DNA of 64,000 nucleotides from positions 1,488,001 through 1,552,000 of the forward strand of contig NZ_SRLA01000002.1 in assembly GCF_004745825.1 (NCBI RefSeq), read 5' to 3'. The notes under the pieces were generated by a model. The model was not told the DNA's origin. It saw only the letters and a list, made by a program, of their open reading frames with translations, and did not search any database. The stretch is from Hymenobacter fodinae. Lineage in GTDB: Bacteria; Bacteroidota; Bacteroidia; Cytophagales; Hymenobacteraceae. Made by a program: the position numbers and the translations under genes. Below are positions 1 to 8,740 of this stretch, in pieces (the first letter of the stretch is position 1; each line of letters begins with the position of its first letter).

Positions 1-967
1 AGAATGACAGTGCGTGCAGGCTCTTTTCCTTGGTGGCGTAGCTGCCGGGCGTGTCGTTGATGAGCAACAGCACCGAATCAACCTGGGCTGGCCGCAGGGC
101 CGACTCCTGCACTTTATTCAGGAACAAGTCCCAGCGGCGGTGGTAGGCCTCGGTTTCGAAGTCGATCTGGCTGACTTTGTTGAGGTAAGAGTCGGTGTCT
201 ACCTGCTTCTTGTAATACTTGAGCAGCACCTGCACCCGCTTGTCGGCTAGGCGAGGGTCGTGGCGGTCGAGCGAGTCGGGGGAGTGGCCGGCCACAATCA
301 TCACCTTCTCGGTGCGCTGGTTGGCCTCAATGAAATCTTCCAGCGCCGCCACATTGGTACCCAAATAGTTGCGGATTTCAGCTTTGCCGGCGTCGAAAAA
401 GAATGGCAACACCCGAGTACCGCTCATGTTGTTGCTCACCGATTCGGGCAGCAGGTTCAGGGCCGTATCCTGGCGCACTACCAAGCGGCTGGTGGTCACA
501 ATGCCGCGGGCCAATTTGATTTCTTTGCCCTTCAGGCGCTTGCCATTGGTCTTCAACTCGTGCACGTCGGGCAGTGCCACTAGCTCACCAGGGCTTTTGC
601 GGGAGGAGTAGGGGAAAGCAAACTGCTTCCGGATGTAGAGCTTGTCCTTCTGCTGCTCATCGTACACGTACTCGCCCGACATAAACGTGATGCGGCCCAC
701 CGTGTCTTCGCGCAGGCCGTTTTCATAGCGGTAGCTGAGGCCCAGGTTGTAGGCCACTCCTTTCTTCAAGTGCTTGGCTGGTACGCGGGCCGTTACCTCA
801 AACAGCACATTTTCGCCGTTGCTTTCCAGTACGGCCGGCTCTACGGCTAGCTGCTGGCCAGCCTGAGCCGATTTCATCACCTTCGAGAGCGGAGAACAAG
901 CCGGTAACAAGCTCGCTGAGCCAGCTACAACAACCAACGAAAACAGACGGGGCAACGCATTTTGCAT
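1..967 (-). CDS. OmpA-like outer-membrane lipoprotein, partial at the window edge
   Basis: About 322 codons are visible and the frame stays open to position 1, so the C-terminus lies outside the window. The ATG at 967 gives a lipoprotein signal peptide (MQNALPRLFSLVVVAGSA) ending in a lipobox LLPAC with the lipidated cysteine at residue 24. The middle of the protein is beta-rich and unassigned. From about residue 185 comes an OmpA/MotB-like segment: FFFDAGKAEIR, then a variant of the peptidoglycan-binding signature, AGHSPDSLDRHDPRLADKRV, followed by LLKYY. In this family that domain holds outer-membrane proteins to peptidoglycan. The canonical GHTD is GHSP here, so ligand binding is inferred. 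A -7 promoter box sits 38 bases upstream. Confidence 0.75.
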   Translation of the reverse strand, partial: MQNALPRLFSLVVVAGSASLLPACSPLSKVMKSAQAGQQLAVEPAVLESNGENVLFEVTARVPAKHLKKGVAYNLGLSYRYENGLREDTVGRITFMSGEYVYDEQQKDKLYIRKQFAFPYSSRKSPGELVALPDVHELKTNGKRLKGKEIKLARGIVTTSRLVVRQDTALNLLPESVSNNMSGTRVLPFFFDAGKAEIRNYLGTNVAALEDFIEANQRTEKVMIVAGHSPDSLDRHDPRLADKRVQVLLKYYKKQVDTDSYLNKVSQIDFETEAYHRRWDLFLNKVQESALRPAQVDSVLLLINDTPGSYATKEKSLHALSF

Positions 968-1004
968 AAGCAACAGGAGCGGGGTGGGGCGGAAATTCAG
1001 ACAA

Positions 1005-1012
1005 CAAACGTA
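1005..1012 (-). promoter_or_regulatory. Bacteroidota -7 promoter box for the OmpA-like lipoprotein
   Basis: The minus strand reads TACGTTTG, an exact match to the Bacteroidota -7 consensus TAnnTTTG. Transcription would start near 999 and leave a leader of about 30 bases before the ATG at 967. No clear -33 TTTG is visible. Confidence 0.5.
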
Positions 1013-1061
1013 AAACTCTTCGTCACAGACGTATCTTGCCAGGCCATTTTACCGTAAGTGC

Positions 1062-1091
1062 TTGACACACGCTACGAATTAGTATATTTTG
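1062..1091 (+). promoter_or_regulatory. Candidate promoter for the PspC gene
   Basis: A TTG at 1062-1064 lies 18 bases before TATATTTTG (1083-1091), which resembles the TAnnTTTG box with one extra T. It is divergent from the lipoprotein promoter and lies 43 bases ahead of the PspC ATG. Confidence 0.35.
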
Positions 1092-1133
1092 GTCATAGGT
1101 TAGCCACCGGAGGCAGCTTCTACTTCAGCAGAT

Positions 1134-1352
1134 ATGAAACGACTAACCGACTTTATCGAAAAGCAGAGCTTCGGCGTCTGCAATGCCGTGGGCAACCGGT
1201 TGGGCTTCTCTTCCAGCAGCGTGCGGCTGTCCTTCGTGTATGCCTCCTTCTTCACCTTCGGCTCGCCCATTGTGCTGTACTTTGCCTTAGCTTTCTGGAT
1301 GAACGTCCGGCGGGCTATGCGCCAGCAGCGCAGCACCGTCTGGGACCTGTAG
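1134..1352 (+). CDS. PspC-domain small membrane protein
   Basis: A 72-residue protein that is essentially a single PspC domain. The N-terminal amphipathic stretch MKRLTDFIEKQSFGVC is followed by GNRLGFSSSSVRL, matching the glycine-rich start of the PspC domain, then a hydrophobic segment (FASFFTFGSPIVLYFALAFW-like, residues about 38-58) and a basic tail ending in TVWDL. In proteobacteria PspC helps signal inner-membrane stress; in Bacteroidota short stand-alone copies are common and their role is not established. It is monocistronic, with a strong terminator 30 bases downstream. Confidence 0.8.
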   Translation: MKRLTDFIEKQSFGVCNAVGNRLGFSSSSVRLSFVYASFFTFGSPIVLYFALAFWMNVRRAMRQQRSTVWDL

Positions 1353-1382
1353 TCGTTTCGGCTTCGAGTTACGAACTTTTTG

Positions 1383-1419
1383 AAAAGCCCGCGCTGCACC
1401 TGGCAACGCGGGCTTTTTT
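1383..1419 (+). terminator. Rho-independent terminator after the PspC gene, probably bidirectional
   Basis: AAAAGCCCGCG pairs with CGCGGGCTTTT around a 13-base loop and is followed by a T run. The gene on the opposite strand ends at 1439, so the hairpin sits between two convergent genes and can serve both. Confidence 0.85.
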
Positions 1420-1438
1420 ATGGACGACGCGGAGTGGC

Positions 1439-2518
1439 CTAGGAAAGCAGTTCAGGCTCTAGTTCTGAAAACCGCTTTATGCCTTTGCCGAAATAAGCCC
1501 ACACCAAGCTGCCACGGTACAGACCTGCCCGCTCGCCGGTAGTGCGTACCGGCGGAAACTTCTGCCGGCGCTGGCGCCAGTAGGCCAGTTGCCGCCAGAA
1601 CTGCCAGTGGGCCCGAAGTACGGCCCGGAAGTCGGCGGTGTTGCCTTGGCTGAGCAGGCGAAGGGCGGCCACCCAGTCTAGCAACAGGCGCAAGGTTAAA
1701 GTGCCAGCCAGCTCACTGCCGTGGGTATTCATGTACACCAGCGCCAGCCCATTGTGAAAGTTGAGGTAGGTTTTCCGCGGGTTTGATTTGTGCAGTGTGC
1801 CCCCGCCCACGTGGTAGACTACGCTGCCGCCGTGGTACCACACTTCATAGCCGGCATTTTGCAGGCGCCAGCAGAGGTCAATTTCCTCCATGTGCGCGAA
1901 AAAACGCGGCTCTAGGCCACCCAACTGATGCCAGGCAGTGGCCCGCACGAGCATGCAGGCGCCGGTGGCCCAGGCTACTGGCCTAGGGTCGTTGTACTGG
2001 TCATGGTCGGTTTCCAGCGTATCGAAGAGGCGGCCGCGGCAGAAAGGGTAGCCGAGCCGGTCAAGGTAGCCCCCGCCCGCCCCAGCATACTCCAAGAGCT
2101 GGCGTTGGGTGGCGTCTTCGCTGTATTGCCGGATTTTGGGTTGGCAGGCTGCGATTTGCGGGTGCTGCTCCAGTAGCTCGCGTTGAGGTAGCAGCCAGCC
2201 AGGCGTAACCTCTACATCGGAGTTCAGCAGTACGTAGTATCGAAACTCGGCGCTGAGTTGCCGCAAGCCGGCATTGTAGCCCTCGCAAAAGCCTAGGTTC
2301 TGAGGATGCTGAATGAGCTGCACCGCCGGAAATTCCTGCTGCAATAGGCCTACAGAGTTGTCGGTAGAGGCATTATCAATGACAAACACGGCGGCGCCAT
2401 CAGAGTGGTACAATACCGAAGGCAGGAAGCGGCGCAGGAAATCCTGGCCGTTCCAGTTCAGTATCACCACCGCTACATCGGCGCAAGGGCCAGAAGCTAG
2501 GCCACTCTTAGAGGCCAA
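1439..2518 (-). CDS. Family 2 glycosyltransferase (rhamnosyltransferase-like)
   Basis: A 359-residue GT2 enzyme of the WbbL/rhamnosyltransferase type that transfers a sugar from a nucleotide donor, usually in cell-surface polysaccharide synthesis. The GT-A fold starts at residue about 15 with VAVVILNWNGQDFLRRFLPS; IDNASTDNS follows near residue 47, NLGFCEGYNAGL near 75, and the metal-binding LLNSDVEVTPGWL near 98. Later come AWATGACMLVRATAW and FFAHMEEIDLCWRL, the typical acceptor and catalytic-loop region. The C-terminal 80 residues hold an amphipathic/hydrophobic segment and a basic tail. The ATG at 2518 overlaps the end of ybaB by 11 bases, so the two are probably co-transcribed. The stop codon falls inside a copy of the AGTGGCCTAG repeat. 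Confidence 0.85.
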   Translation of the reverse strand: MASKSGLASGPCADVAVVILNWNGQDFLRRFLPSVLYHSDGAAVFVIDNASTDNSVGLLQQEFPAVQLIQHPQNLGFCEGYNAGLRQLSAEFRYYVLLNSDVEVTPGWLLPQRELLEQHPQIAACQPKIRQYSEDATQRQLLEYAGAGGGYLDRLGYPFCRGRLFDTLETDHDQYNDPRPVAWATGACMLVRATAWHQLGGLEPRFFAHMEEIDLCWRLQNAGYEVWYHGGSVVYHVGGGTLHKSNPRKTYLNFHNGLALVYMNTHGSELAGTLTLRLLLDWVAALRLLSQGNTADFRAVLRAHWQFWRQLAYWRQRRQKFPPVRTTGERAGLYRGSLVWAYFGKGIKRFSELEPELLS

Positions 2519-2843
2519 AGCCGCCGAGGTCGAGGCCAGGGATGTTGGGGATAAGGCCCGCCGTCTTGTTCTTCATTTCCTGCTTGGCTTTCTCGCCAGC
2601 TTCTTCCATCACCTTATTTACGGCCGCTACCACCAGGTCGGCCAGCATGTCGCGGTCTTGAGGCTGAAGTAGCGTTTCGTCGATTTCGAGCTTCAGCAGG
2701 CGGCGCTGCCCATTGGCCGTTGCCTTCACTAGGCCACCCCCCGACTCGGCCGTGGCGGTAACGTATTGCAATTCGTCTTGGGCTTGCTTCATCTTGTCCT
2801 GAAGTTCTTTCATTTTGCCCATCATGCCCATTACATCAAACAT
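2508..2843 (-). CDS. ybaB: YbaB/EbfC family nucleoid-associated protein
   Basis: A 111-residue protein with the family pattern: an N-terminal methionine-rich helix (MGMMGKMKELQDKMKQAQDEL), a short beta region containing ESGGGLVKATANGQ, and LLQPQDRDMLADLVVAAVNKVMEEA. YbaB/EbfC dimers bind DNA and coat the nucleoid. In many genomes ybaB is next to recR and dnaX, but here it precedes a glycosyltransferase, with an 11-base overlap, so its usual genomic partner is missing. The C-terminal tail IPNIPGLDLGGFGL is glycine-rich, as is common in Bacteroidota copies. Confidence 0.9.
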   Translation of the reverse strand: MFDVMGMMGKMKELQDKMKQAQDELQYVTATAESGGGLVKATANGQRRLLKLEIDETLLQPQDRDMLADLVVAAVNKVMEEAGEKAKQEMKNKTAGLIPNIPGLDLGGFGL

Positions 2844-2970
2844 ATGCTCTGCTAGTTGATTCCAGTGAACTGGAGAAGTTGAAAAAGTGTGAAAAAGGTG
2901 GCTTTGCTATTGAAACAGAGTTGTTGCACCGTTTCAGCAAGAATGGCCCAGGGCCTCTTGTCTTCATGCC

Positions 2971-3001
2971 TAAACATAGAAGAGTAGCCACGACGGTGCA
3001 A
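2971..3001 (-). promoter_or_regulatory. Candidate promoter for ybaB-glycosyltransferase
   Basis: The minus strand has TTG at 3001-2999 and, 20 bases on, TATGTTTA (2978-2971), one mismatch from TAnnTTTG. This would give a leader of about 120 bases before the ybaB ATG at 2843. The rest of the 2844-3129 gap shows nothing coding that I trust. Confidence 0.35.
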
Positions 3002-3129
3002 TTTACGGTAAACCTGCCCAAGGGGCTGCCCACCCATCTACCTCGCATCGAAGCAACCAACAGCATCAAGTAAAGATCTGGTGTCGGTTACTATTCTGCA
3101 CCCAGGCTGAAGTGCGTCAGTAGAGCAGG

Positions 3130-5424
3130 CTAGCGGAAGAACACGGTACCACTGAGGCGGGTGAAGAAGGGCGTGCCCGGGGTAAAGTGAATTTCCTCAA
3201 TGGGCAGTGCTTCGCCTCGCAGGCGGCTTTCGGTGGCAAACTGGGTTTCCTTCCAGCGTGTGTTCAGCAGATTCTGCACCGATAGGCCTAGCTGATAACG
3301 GGCGTGGGTGTAGTTCACCTGCGCATCGGTCACGAAGTAGCCCCGGGCCACAATGGAGTTGTACTCGTTGGCGGGGCGGTTGGCCAGGTAACGGTAGCGC
3401 AGCGAGCCGCTGAAACGGTGCCAACCCTGCACGCTCAACCCACCAGCCGAGGTGAAGGTTGGGGCAAGGGGCAAGTAGGCCTCCCCGGCCTCGGCGCCAA
3501 TAGCCCGGGGCTTGGCAGCCGTGAAGTCGGCGTCGAGGTAAAGGAAGCGTCCAAGCTGGTAGCGGGCTGACAGGTCGAGGCCCTGCCGCCGGCTTTTGCC
3601 GCTGGGCTCTACCACGCCTTCATCGCCCACGTACACAAACTCCTGCGCCAGCCACAGGTACCAGGCTGCCGCTTGCACGAGCAGGCGAGGGGCGGGCTTC
3701 ACCACAATTCCCAGGTCGGTGCCGTAAGCGGCGGGCAGAATGTCGCGGCCGTTTTGGGGTACTACCACGCGGGTGTCGTTGGAATGAAAACCCTTGCCCG
3801 ACTTTAGATAAAGCTGCAGGGCGGGCGAAGCCGTGTAGTAAAGGTTCAGCTTGGGCGACACGATGCTAGCCGTAGCTTGCTGCCTGCGCCTGGGCGTGAG
3901 CAGTAAATTGCGGTATTGGTCCCGAAACACATCGAACCGCACACCAGTGGTCAGGTTCAGGCGGGAGCTGAGTTGTAGCTGCTCATCGAGGTATACGCCC
4001 GCGTTCAGCTCATTGATGTCGCCTAGCTGGCGTTGTTCAAGCGTTTGGCGGCGGTCAAGGGTGTGCGAGAGTTCCGTGTCGTCAGTGATATCCTGGCGGT
4101 ATTGCAGGCCTAAGGTGGAGGTCAGCGGCAGGGAACCGAGCTGATGGGCGTGGCTGTAGCTGCCGTTGTACCCGAACAGGTGGCGCCGCTCCTTCTGCCG
4201 AATTTGGTCGCCGTTAAGGCTGTCGTTAAGGAAGAAGGTAAAATTGGAGTACAGCTCGAAACCGTAGCGAGAGCAGAACACCTGATTGCGCAGCACGTTG
4301 CCGGCCGGCGTCATGGTCACTAGCTCGGCGTTGAGGTTGTGGCGGCTGGTTTCGCCTCCCTCACTGGGGTCTACGGAGCCAAACCAGCCAATCAGGCCCT
4401 GCGCCACGGCCCGGTCCGGAATTTGACCCGAGTGGTTCCACTTGCTATAGAAGGTAGAGCCAGTAAGGGTGAGGCGGGAGGCAGGTGTAAGGTGGCCGTG
4501 ATACTTGCCCACCAGGTTTAGGCGATTGAAGTTCTGAGGGTTATAGAAGTAGCCATTGGAGAAGGAATACTCAGCAGCTACGTACGCCGATTGCTCTTGA
4601 GCCCGGCCCTTGGCACCTAGCACATCAACGCCCGCCACGGCCCGGTACGTGTCGTACTGACCTAGCTCTAGCTTGGCAAATGAAGAATCCAGAGCCGTGC
4701 GGGTGCGAAAGTTGACCCAGCCGGCGGTGGCTAGGTTGCCCTGCTCCGGGTTGTAAGGTCCCTTACCAAAGTCCACACCCTGTACCAGCTCGGGAATCAC
4801 GAAGTGCAAATCGGCGTAGCCTTGGCCATGGGCGTGGCTCACCATGTTCACCGGCATGCCATCTACTGAAAGGCGGATATCAGTACCGTGGTCGAGGTCG
4901 AAGCCGCGCAGAAACAGCTGCTCGGCCTTGCCGCCGCCCGCGTGCTGACCGATGAACAGGCCCGGCACCAGCCGCAGAATTTCCTGGGAGTTGGTGATGG
5001 GCCGCAGCCGAATATCAAGGGCCGTGATGAGTTGCTGCTCCTGGGGCCGCTCCGACGACACGGCCACTTCCCCAAGTTCAATCTGCGTGGCGAGCAGGAA
5101 AGTGCGCACCGAGGTGGTTTGGTCTTCCGCCAGCACCACCGTTATTTGCACCGCTTGGTAGCCCATGTGCGACAAGCTCAGGTGGTACGTGCCGGCGGGT
5201 AAATTAGAGAAGCGGTAGTGGCCTAGCTCGTTGGTAAGAGCCGTTGAGCCGGTTTCCAACAGCCTCACCGCCGCTCCGCGCAGGGCTTGCCGGCCGGCGG
5301 CATCCGAAACGGTGCCGCTTATGGTGCCGCTGTTGTGGGCGTAAACTTTCGCTGCGGTCAGCAGCCAGAAGAAGAACAAGAGTAGACTTTTCGAGTTCGG
5401 TAAGGATAAAGAAGGCACTGACAA
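3130..5424 (-). CDS. TonB-dependent receptor with N-terminal carboxypeptidase-like domain
   Basis: A 764-residue outer-membrane receptor. Residues 1-30 are a signal peptide (SLLLFFFWLLTAAKVYA). A CarboxypepD_reg-like domain follows (GTISGTVSDAAGRQALRGA ... YRFSNLPAGTYHLSLSHMGYQ), then a TonB plug beginning ITNSQEILRLVPGLFIGQH with the conserved LFLRGFDLDHGTDIRLSVDG and MVSHAHGQGYADLHFVIPE. The rest is a 22-strand beta barrel ending in an aromatic terminal strand (LSGTVFFR). The histidine-bearing plug segment is typical of a receptor subgroup whose ligand is not known to me. It stands alone: the gaps either side are 286 and 175 bases. No promoter box is obvious. Confidence 0.85.
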   Translation of the reverse strand: MSVPSLSLPNSKSLLLFFFWLLTAAKVYAHNSGTISGTVSDAAGRQALRGAAVRLLETGSTALTNELGHYRFSNLPAGTYHLSLSHMGYQAVQITVVLAEDQTTSVRTFLLATQIELGEVAVSSERPQEQQLITALDIRLRPITNSQEILRLVPGLFIGQHAGGGKAEQLFLRGFDLDHGTDIRLSVDGMPVNMVSHAHGQGYADLHFVIPELVQGVDFGKGPYNPEQGNLATAGWVNFRTRTALDSSFAKLELGQYDTYRAVAGVDVLGAKGRAQEQSAYVAAEYSFSNGYFYNPQNFNRLNLVGKYHGHLTPASRLTLTGSTFYSKWNHSGQIPDRAVAQGLIGWFGSVDPSEGGETSRHNLNAELVTMTPAGNVLRNQVFCSRYGFELYSNFTFFLNDSLNGDQIRQKERRHLFGYNGSYSHAHQLGSLPLTSTLGLQYRQDITDDTELSHTLDRRQTLEQRQLGDINELNAGVYLDEQLQLSSRLNLTTGVRFDVFRDQYRNLLLTPRRRQQATASIVSPKLNLYYTASPALQLYLKSGKGFHSNDTRVVVPQNGRDILPAAYGTDLGIVVKPAPRLLVQAAAWYLWLAQEFVYVGDEGVVEPSGKSRRQGLDLSARYQLGRFLYLDADFTAAKPRAIGAEAGEAYLPLAPTFTSAGGLSVQGWHRFSGSLRYRYLANRPANEYNSIVARGYFVTDAQVNYTHARYQLGLSVQNLLNTRWKETQFATESRLRGEALPIEEIHFTPGTPFFTRLSGTVFFR

Positions 5425-5599
5425 CAGGGGTATGAGAAAATGCTATATCGGGCGGCCAGACCACTTTCGTCTCCTGAGGCTGATACTGGCCTAGCCTACC
5501 CGGAGTACCTGACTGATTACTTGCTGTAGGCGTCAACGAATGAGGAAGCAGCGTAGTGGCCTAGCGTACCTCTCGCAGGGGGCCTACTGCAGTGGGGCA

Positions 5600-6655
5600 T
5601 TACCAGTTGGGCTGACGAAGCTTGGCAGGCTGCAAAATTCGGATGCCTTTGCTCGTTAGCTCCACTAGGCCGTCCTGCTTAAACTCGCTGAGCGTACGGA
5701 TGAGCGACTCCGGGGCGGTACCCACTACGGAGGCCATATCGTCGCGGGAGAGCTGAATCCAGGTGTTGGGGGTGGCGCCGGCCTCCTCGTGCATGCGCAA
5801 GAGCGTATCGGCCACGCGCCGCCGCAACGAGTTGTAGGCCATGCCCAAGAGCTGCTGCTCCCGTTCGCTGACCTTGCCCGCCAGCAGCCGGATAAACTGC
5901 TGGCCTACGGCCGGGTTGCGGTGCAGGAGTTGAGTGAAATCCTCGCGCGGGATGTAGAGCACGGTGGCATCGTCGAGTACCACGGCTGTGTCGTCGTGAG
6001 TGGTTTGCTGAAGCAGGGGCAGGTAGCCCAGGAACTCGCCGGGGCCGTATACGCCCGTAATCAGCTCCTTGCCCGCGGCCGTGCGGCGCACCGTTTTCAC
6101 GCGGCCCGCCTGCACAAAATACAGGCGCGTGGGCTCGTCGCCTTCCACATACACCTCCTGCTTTTTGCGCAACAAGTGGGGCCGCCGGTCATGGGTGAGG
6201 TCGGTGAGGTTGCCCACGGCGGAGGCGTCTTCCAGAAACTCGCTTAGGCCACCAGGGTGCTGCAGGTCGTAGTCGGGCTTGAGGTGGCGGAACCGGTTGA
6301 GGCGGCCCCGGATGGCGCTCAGCAACTCGGCCTCATCAAACGGCTTGGTCAGGTAGTCGTCGGCGCCCAGCTCCATACCGCGACGCATGTCGGTGCGCTC
6401 GGTTTTGGCCGTCAGGAAAATGAAGGGTACGCCCGCCAGTTGCTCATTCTGGTTGAAGATCTGCAGCACGCCGTAGCCATCCAGCACCGGCATCATGATG
6501 TCGCATACCACCAAGTCGGGCTTGGTGTGCAGGGCCTTTTCTACTCCAGCCTTACCATTTTCAGCCGTCAGAACGGAGTAGCCCGAAAGCTCCAGAATCT
6601 CGGCAGTATTTTCCCGAATCAGCTCGTTGTCTTCAATCAGCAGAATGGTTTTCAT
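5600..6655 (-). CDS. Response regulator: receiver domain fused to a Crp/Fnr module
   Basis: A 351-residue regulator. Residues 1-120 form a receiver domain (MKTILLIEDNE, phospho-acceptor Asp52 in VVCDIMMP, FLTAK and the KPF lysine). Residues about 145-265 form a cyclic-nucleotide-binding-like beta roll (VYVEGDEPTRLYFVQAGRVK ... GEFLGYLPLL), and the C-terminus is a Crp-type winged helix (LSRDDMASVVGTAPESLIRTL). The start at 6655 is preferred because MKTILLIEDNE begins the receiver fold; a longer frame would add 18 proline-rich residues. It overlaps the kinase gene by 23 bases, which implies translational coupling and that the two are cognate. The signal is unknown; REC-Crp regulators in this group often sit beside universal-stress proteins, as here. 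Confidence 0.85.
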   Translation of the reverse strand: MKTILLIEDNELIRENTAEILELSGYSVLTAENGKAGVEKALHTKPDLVVCDIMMPVLDGYGVLQIFNQNEQLAGVPFIFLTAKTERTDMRRGMELGADDYLTKPFDEAELLSAIRGRLNRFRHLKPDYDLQHPGGLSEFLEDASAVGNLTDLTHDRRPHLLRKKQEVYVEGDEPTRLYFVQAGRVKTVRRTAAGKELITGVYGPGEFLGYLPLLQQTTHDDTAVVLDDATVLYIPREDFTQLLHRNPAVGQQFIRLLAGKVSEREQQLLGMAYNSLRRRVADTLLRMHEEAGATPNTWIQLSRDDMASVVGTAPESLIRTLSEFKQDGLVELTSKGIRILQPAKLRQPNW

Positions 6656-8243
6656 AGGGGATGGTAAGGGTGACGGTCGTGCCCACGTTAAGCTCGCTCC
6701 GTAATGCAATGGTGCCGCCCATCAGCTCTAGGTATTTGCCGATGATGTAGAGGCCTAGGCCAGTGCCGGGCACATTGGTGACGTTGCGGGCGCGGAAAAA
6801 GCGTTCAAATAAGTGTTCCTGGTCTTCGGCAGAAATGCCCACGCCTTGGTCTTGCACGCGCAGCAGCAGCTGGTTATTCTCGCAAGTGACCCAAACCGCT
6901 ACCACGGAGTTTTCGCCGGAGTACTTAATGCCATTCGATAGTAGGTTAACCAAGATCTTGCGCAGCAGGGAAGGGTCGAGGTACACCGGGGCGCTACATG
7001 CCACATGCTGCTCAATGCGCTGGCCGGCTTTGAGTAGGCCCTGCACATCAGAAATAGTTTCGTTGAGCAGCTCGGCCACGTCAAACTCCAGGGGGCGGGC
7101 TTCAATCTTGCCTTCCTCAATGCGGCCCACCGACAGAAACTCCTCTAGGATGTCGTTGAGGTGGTTTACTGAGGCCCGGATGCGCTGCAGGTGCTTCAGG
7201 CGTTTGTCTTGCTGGTCGGTGGCGGGGTACTTCTCAATAAGCGCCGTGGAGGTAAGCACGGCCGTGAGCGGGGTCCGGAACTCATGGGAGGCCATAGACA
7301 CAAAGCGCGACTTTAGCTCGCCCAACTCCTGCTCGGCGGCCAGGGCCTGGCCTAGCTCCTGGGTGCGCTTTTCCAACTGAGCCAGCGTGCTCATGAGGGC
7401 GTGGGTGCGGTCCGTGACCTTCTGCTCCAGCTCGGCGTTCAGGCGCTCCACGCGCTGGCGCTGGTCAATCAGCTCCCGCTCGGCCTCTTTCTTGAAGGTG
7501 ATATCGATGATGTAGGCCACCACGAACAGCTCTTCTTCCTGATGAAAATAGCTCAGGCTGATTTCCACCGGAAACACCGACCCGTCGCGGCGGCGAGCCT
7601 GCAGGTCGCGGTTGTGGCCCATGGCGCGCACCTGGGGGTTGGCATTGAAAGAAGCGCGCAGATGCTCGTGCCGATGGCTGATACTGTTCGGCACCAGCAC
7701 TTCAATCCGCTGACCTACTAGGGTTTGCTCCGGGTAGTCAAATAACTGCTGGGCCTTCTCATTGGCCAGCACAATATCACCGCGCTGGTTGCACACAATA
7801 ATGCCAATGGTGGCGTGGGCGAATACGGCCTCAAAGCGGCCCACGCTTTGGGTGAGGCTTCGCTCGGCTGCGTGCAGTCGGTCGGTGTCGGTCAGGCGAA
7901 CTAGAAAGTAAGGTCGGTTGTCGAGGGTGACGCTAGTTAGCTCCAGGTTGGCCCAGAACGTTTCACCCGACTGCCGGCGCAGCTTGGCCTCCTGTTCTAC
8001 GTGCCCCGCTTCAAGCACCTGGGCACGCAGCTCATTCCACTCAGCCGGGGTTAGCTGCTGGGAGCGGAGCGTCCGAACCGGGTCGTTGTAGAGAGCCTCG
8101 GCCGAGGGGTAGCCCAGCAGCTGGTAGCCCGCAGGATTCACGTGTACAAACCACCCCAGCTCCAGGTCATAGAGGCCTACAAAGTCCTTCGCCTGCTCAA
8201 ACAGAACATCGGTTAGGGAATGATGGGAGAAATTTGCTAGCAT
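6633..8243 (-). CDS. PAS-domain sensor histidine kinase
   Basis: A 536-residue soluble kinase with no membrane segment. Two PAS domains (residues about 10-130 and 140-260; the second contains IGIIVCNQRGDIVLANEKAQ) are followed by a coiled coil, a HisKA domain with the phospho-acceptor His320 in SMASHEFRTPLTA, and a HATPase domain with LLSNGIKYS, VQDQGVGI and GTGLGLYI. It would sense a cytoplasmic signal and phosphorylate the overlapping REC-Crp regulator. The lack of a transmembrane helix and the paired universal-stress and thioredoxin-like genes across the divergent promoter suggest an internal redox or energy cue, which is inference. I see no haem- or flavin-binding motif to settle it. Confidence 0.88.
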   Translation of the reverse strand: MLANFSHHSLTDVLFEQAKDFVGLYDLELGWFVHVNPAGYQLLGYPSAEALYNDPVRTLRSQQLTPAEWNELRAQVLEAGHVEQEAKLRRQSGETFWANLELTSVTLDNRPYFLVRLTDTDRLHAAERSLTQSVGRFEAVFAHATIGIIVCNQRGDIVLANEKAQQLFDYPEQTLVGQRIEVLVPNSISHRHEHLRASFNANPQVRAMGHNRDLQARRRDGSVFPVEISLSYFHQEEELFVVAYIIDITFKKEAERELIDQRQRVERLNAELEQKVTDRTHALMSTLAQLEKRTQELGQALAAEQELGELKSRFVSMASHEFRTPLTAVLTSTALIEKYPATDQQDKRLKHLQRIRASVNHLNDILEEFLSVGRIEEGKIEARPLEFDVAELLNETISDVQGLLKAGQRIEQHVACSAPVYLDPSLLRKILVNLLSNGIKYSGENSVVAVWVTCENNQLLLRVQDQGVGISAEDQEHLFERFFRARNVTNVPGTGLGLYIIGKYLELMGGTIALRSELNVGTTVTLTIPYENHSAD

Positions 8244-8284
8244 ACGGGTCAGACCTCAAATAGACGGCTGCGGGGCCACATCTG

Positions 8285-8292
8285 CAAACATA
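8285..8292 (-). promoter_or_regulatory. -7 promoter box for the kinase-regulator operon
   Basis: The minus strand reads TATGTTTG, an exact TAnnTTTG match, 42 bases upstream of the kinase ATG. It faces the box at 8356-8363, so the two operons are read from one divergent control region. Confidence 0.5.
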
Positions 8293-8355
8293 CGCAGATG
8301 ATCAAAGTCAGGTGAGGCCCTGACTACCATCATGGACGAGGGGTGGGGGAGCGGG

Positions 8356-8363
8356 TACTTTTG
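8356..8363 (+). promoter_or_regulatory. -7 promoter box for the thioredoxin-like/Usp operon
   Basis: TACTTTTG matches TAnnTTTG exactly. Transcription would begin near 8370, about 20 bases before the ATG at 8391, which supports that start over the longer frame beginning at 8343 upstream of the box. Confidence 0.55.
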
Positions 8364-8390
8364 ATGCAGTATTCTACTTTTTGCCTCCTT

Positions 8391-8729
8391 ATGTCTCGTA
8401 TTCGGCCCCTCGATACTGAAGAATCGCGCGAAGCGGCAGTGCTGCTGGTGATGCTTCCGCCGCTGGCGCGCGACTTGGCACCTACCGTGTCGGCGGCAGA
8501 TCTGGCTGCCCTGCAGCGCCACCTGGGGCCTAGCGTGCAGGTATTGAAAGTGGATCAGGCCGCTAACCCAGCCGTGGTGCGCAGCTTCGCCCCGCTGCAA
8601 CTGCCGGCGTGCGTGCTAGTCTACCGTGGCGTGGAGCTGTGGCGGCAAGAGGGCTTACCTAGCGCCGAGGTAGTAGTGCCCCTTATGGAGGCGCAGTGGA
8701 CGTTGGATAGTCAACAGGTAATCAGATAA
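8391..8729 (+). CDS. Thioredoxin-fold protein lacking the CxxC motif
   Basis: A 112-residue protein. After a short N-terminus (MSRIRPLDTEESREAAVLLV) the pattern VQVLKVDQAANPAVVRSF followed by LPACVLVYRGVELWR resembles the second half of a thioredoxin fold, with a cis-proline just before a strand and the FKxG-like turn. No CxxC is present, so classical disulfide chemistry is not expected. It sits 11 bases upstream of the universal-stress gene and is divergent from the kinase-regulator operon. The fold assignment comes from pattern only. The start was chosen because the upstream frame would begin before the predicted transcription start. Confidence 0.6.
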   Translation: MSRIRPLDTEESREAAVLLVMLPPLARDLAPTVSAADLAALQRHLGPSVQVLKVDQAANPAVVRSFAPLQLPACVLVYRGVELWRQEGLPSAEVVVPLMEAQWTLDSQQVIR

Positions 8730-8740
8730 ATACAGGTATC

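Noticed and set aside
1058..1462. 134-codon plus-strand frame covering the PspC gene
   Set aside because: It is another frame of the PspC gene and its terminator; the PspC frame gives a clear family match.
2879..3073. 64-codon plus-strand frame between ybaB and the TonB receptor
   Set aside because: No recognisable domain, no promoter, and the composition looks like non-coding DNA; the minus-strand ybaB promoter overlaps it.
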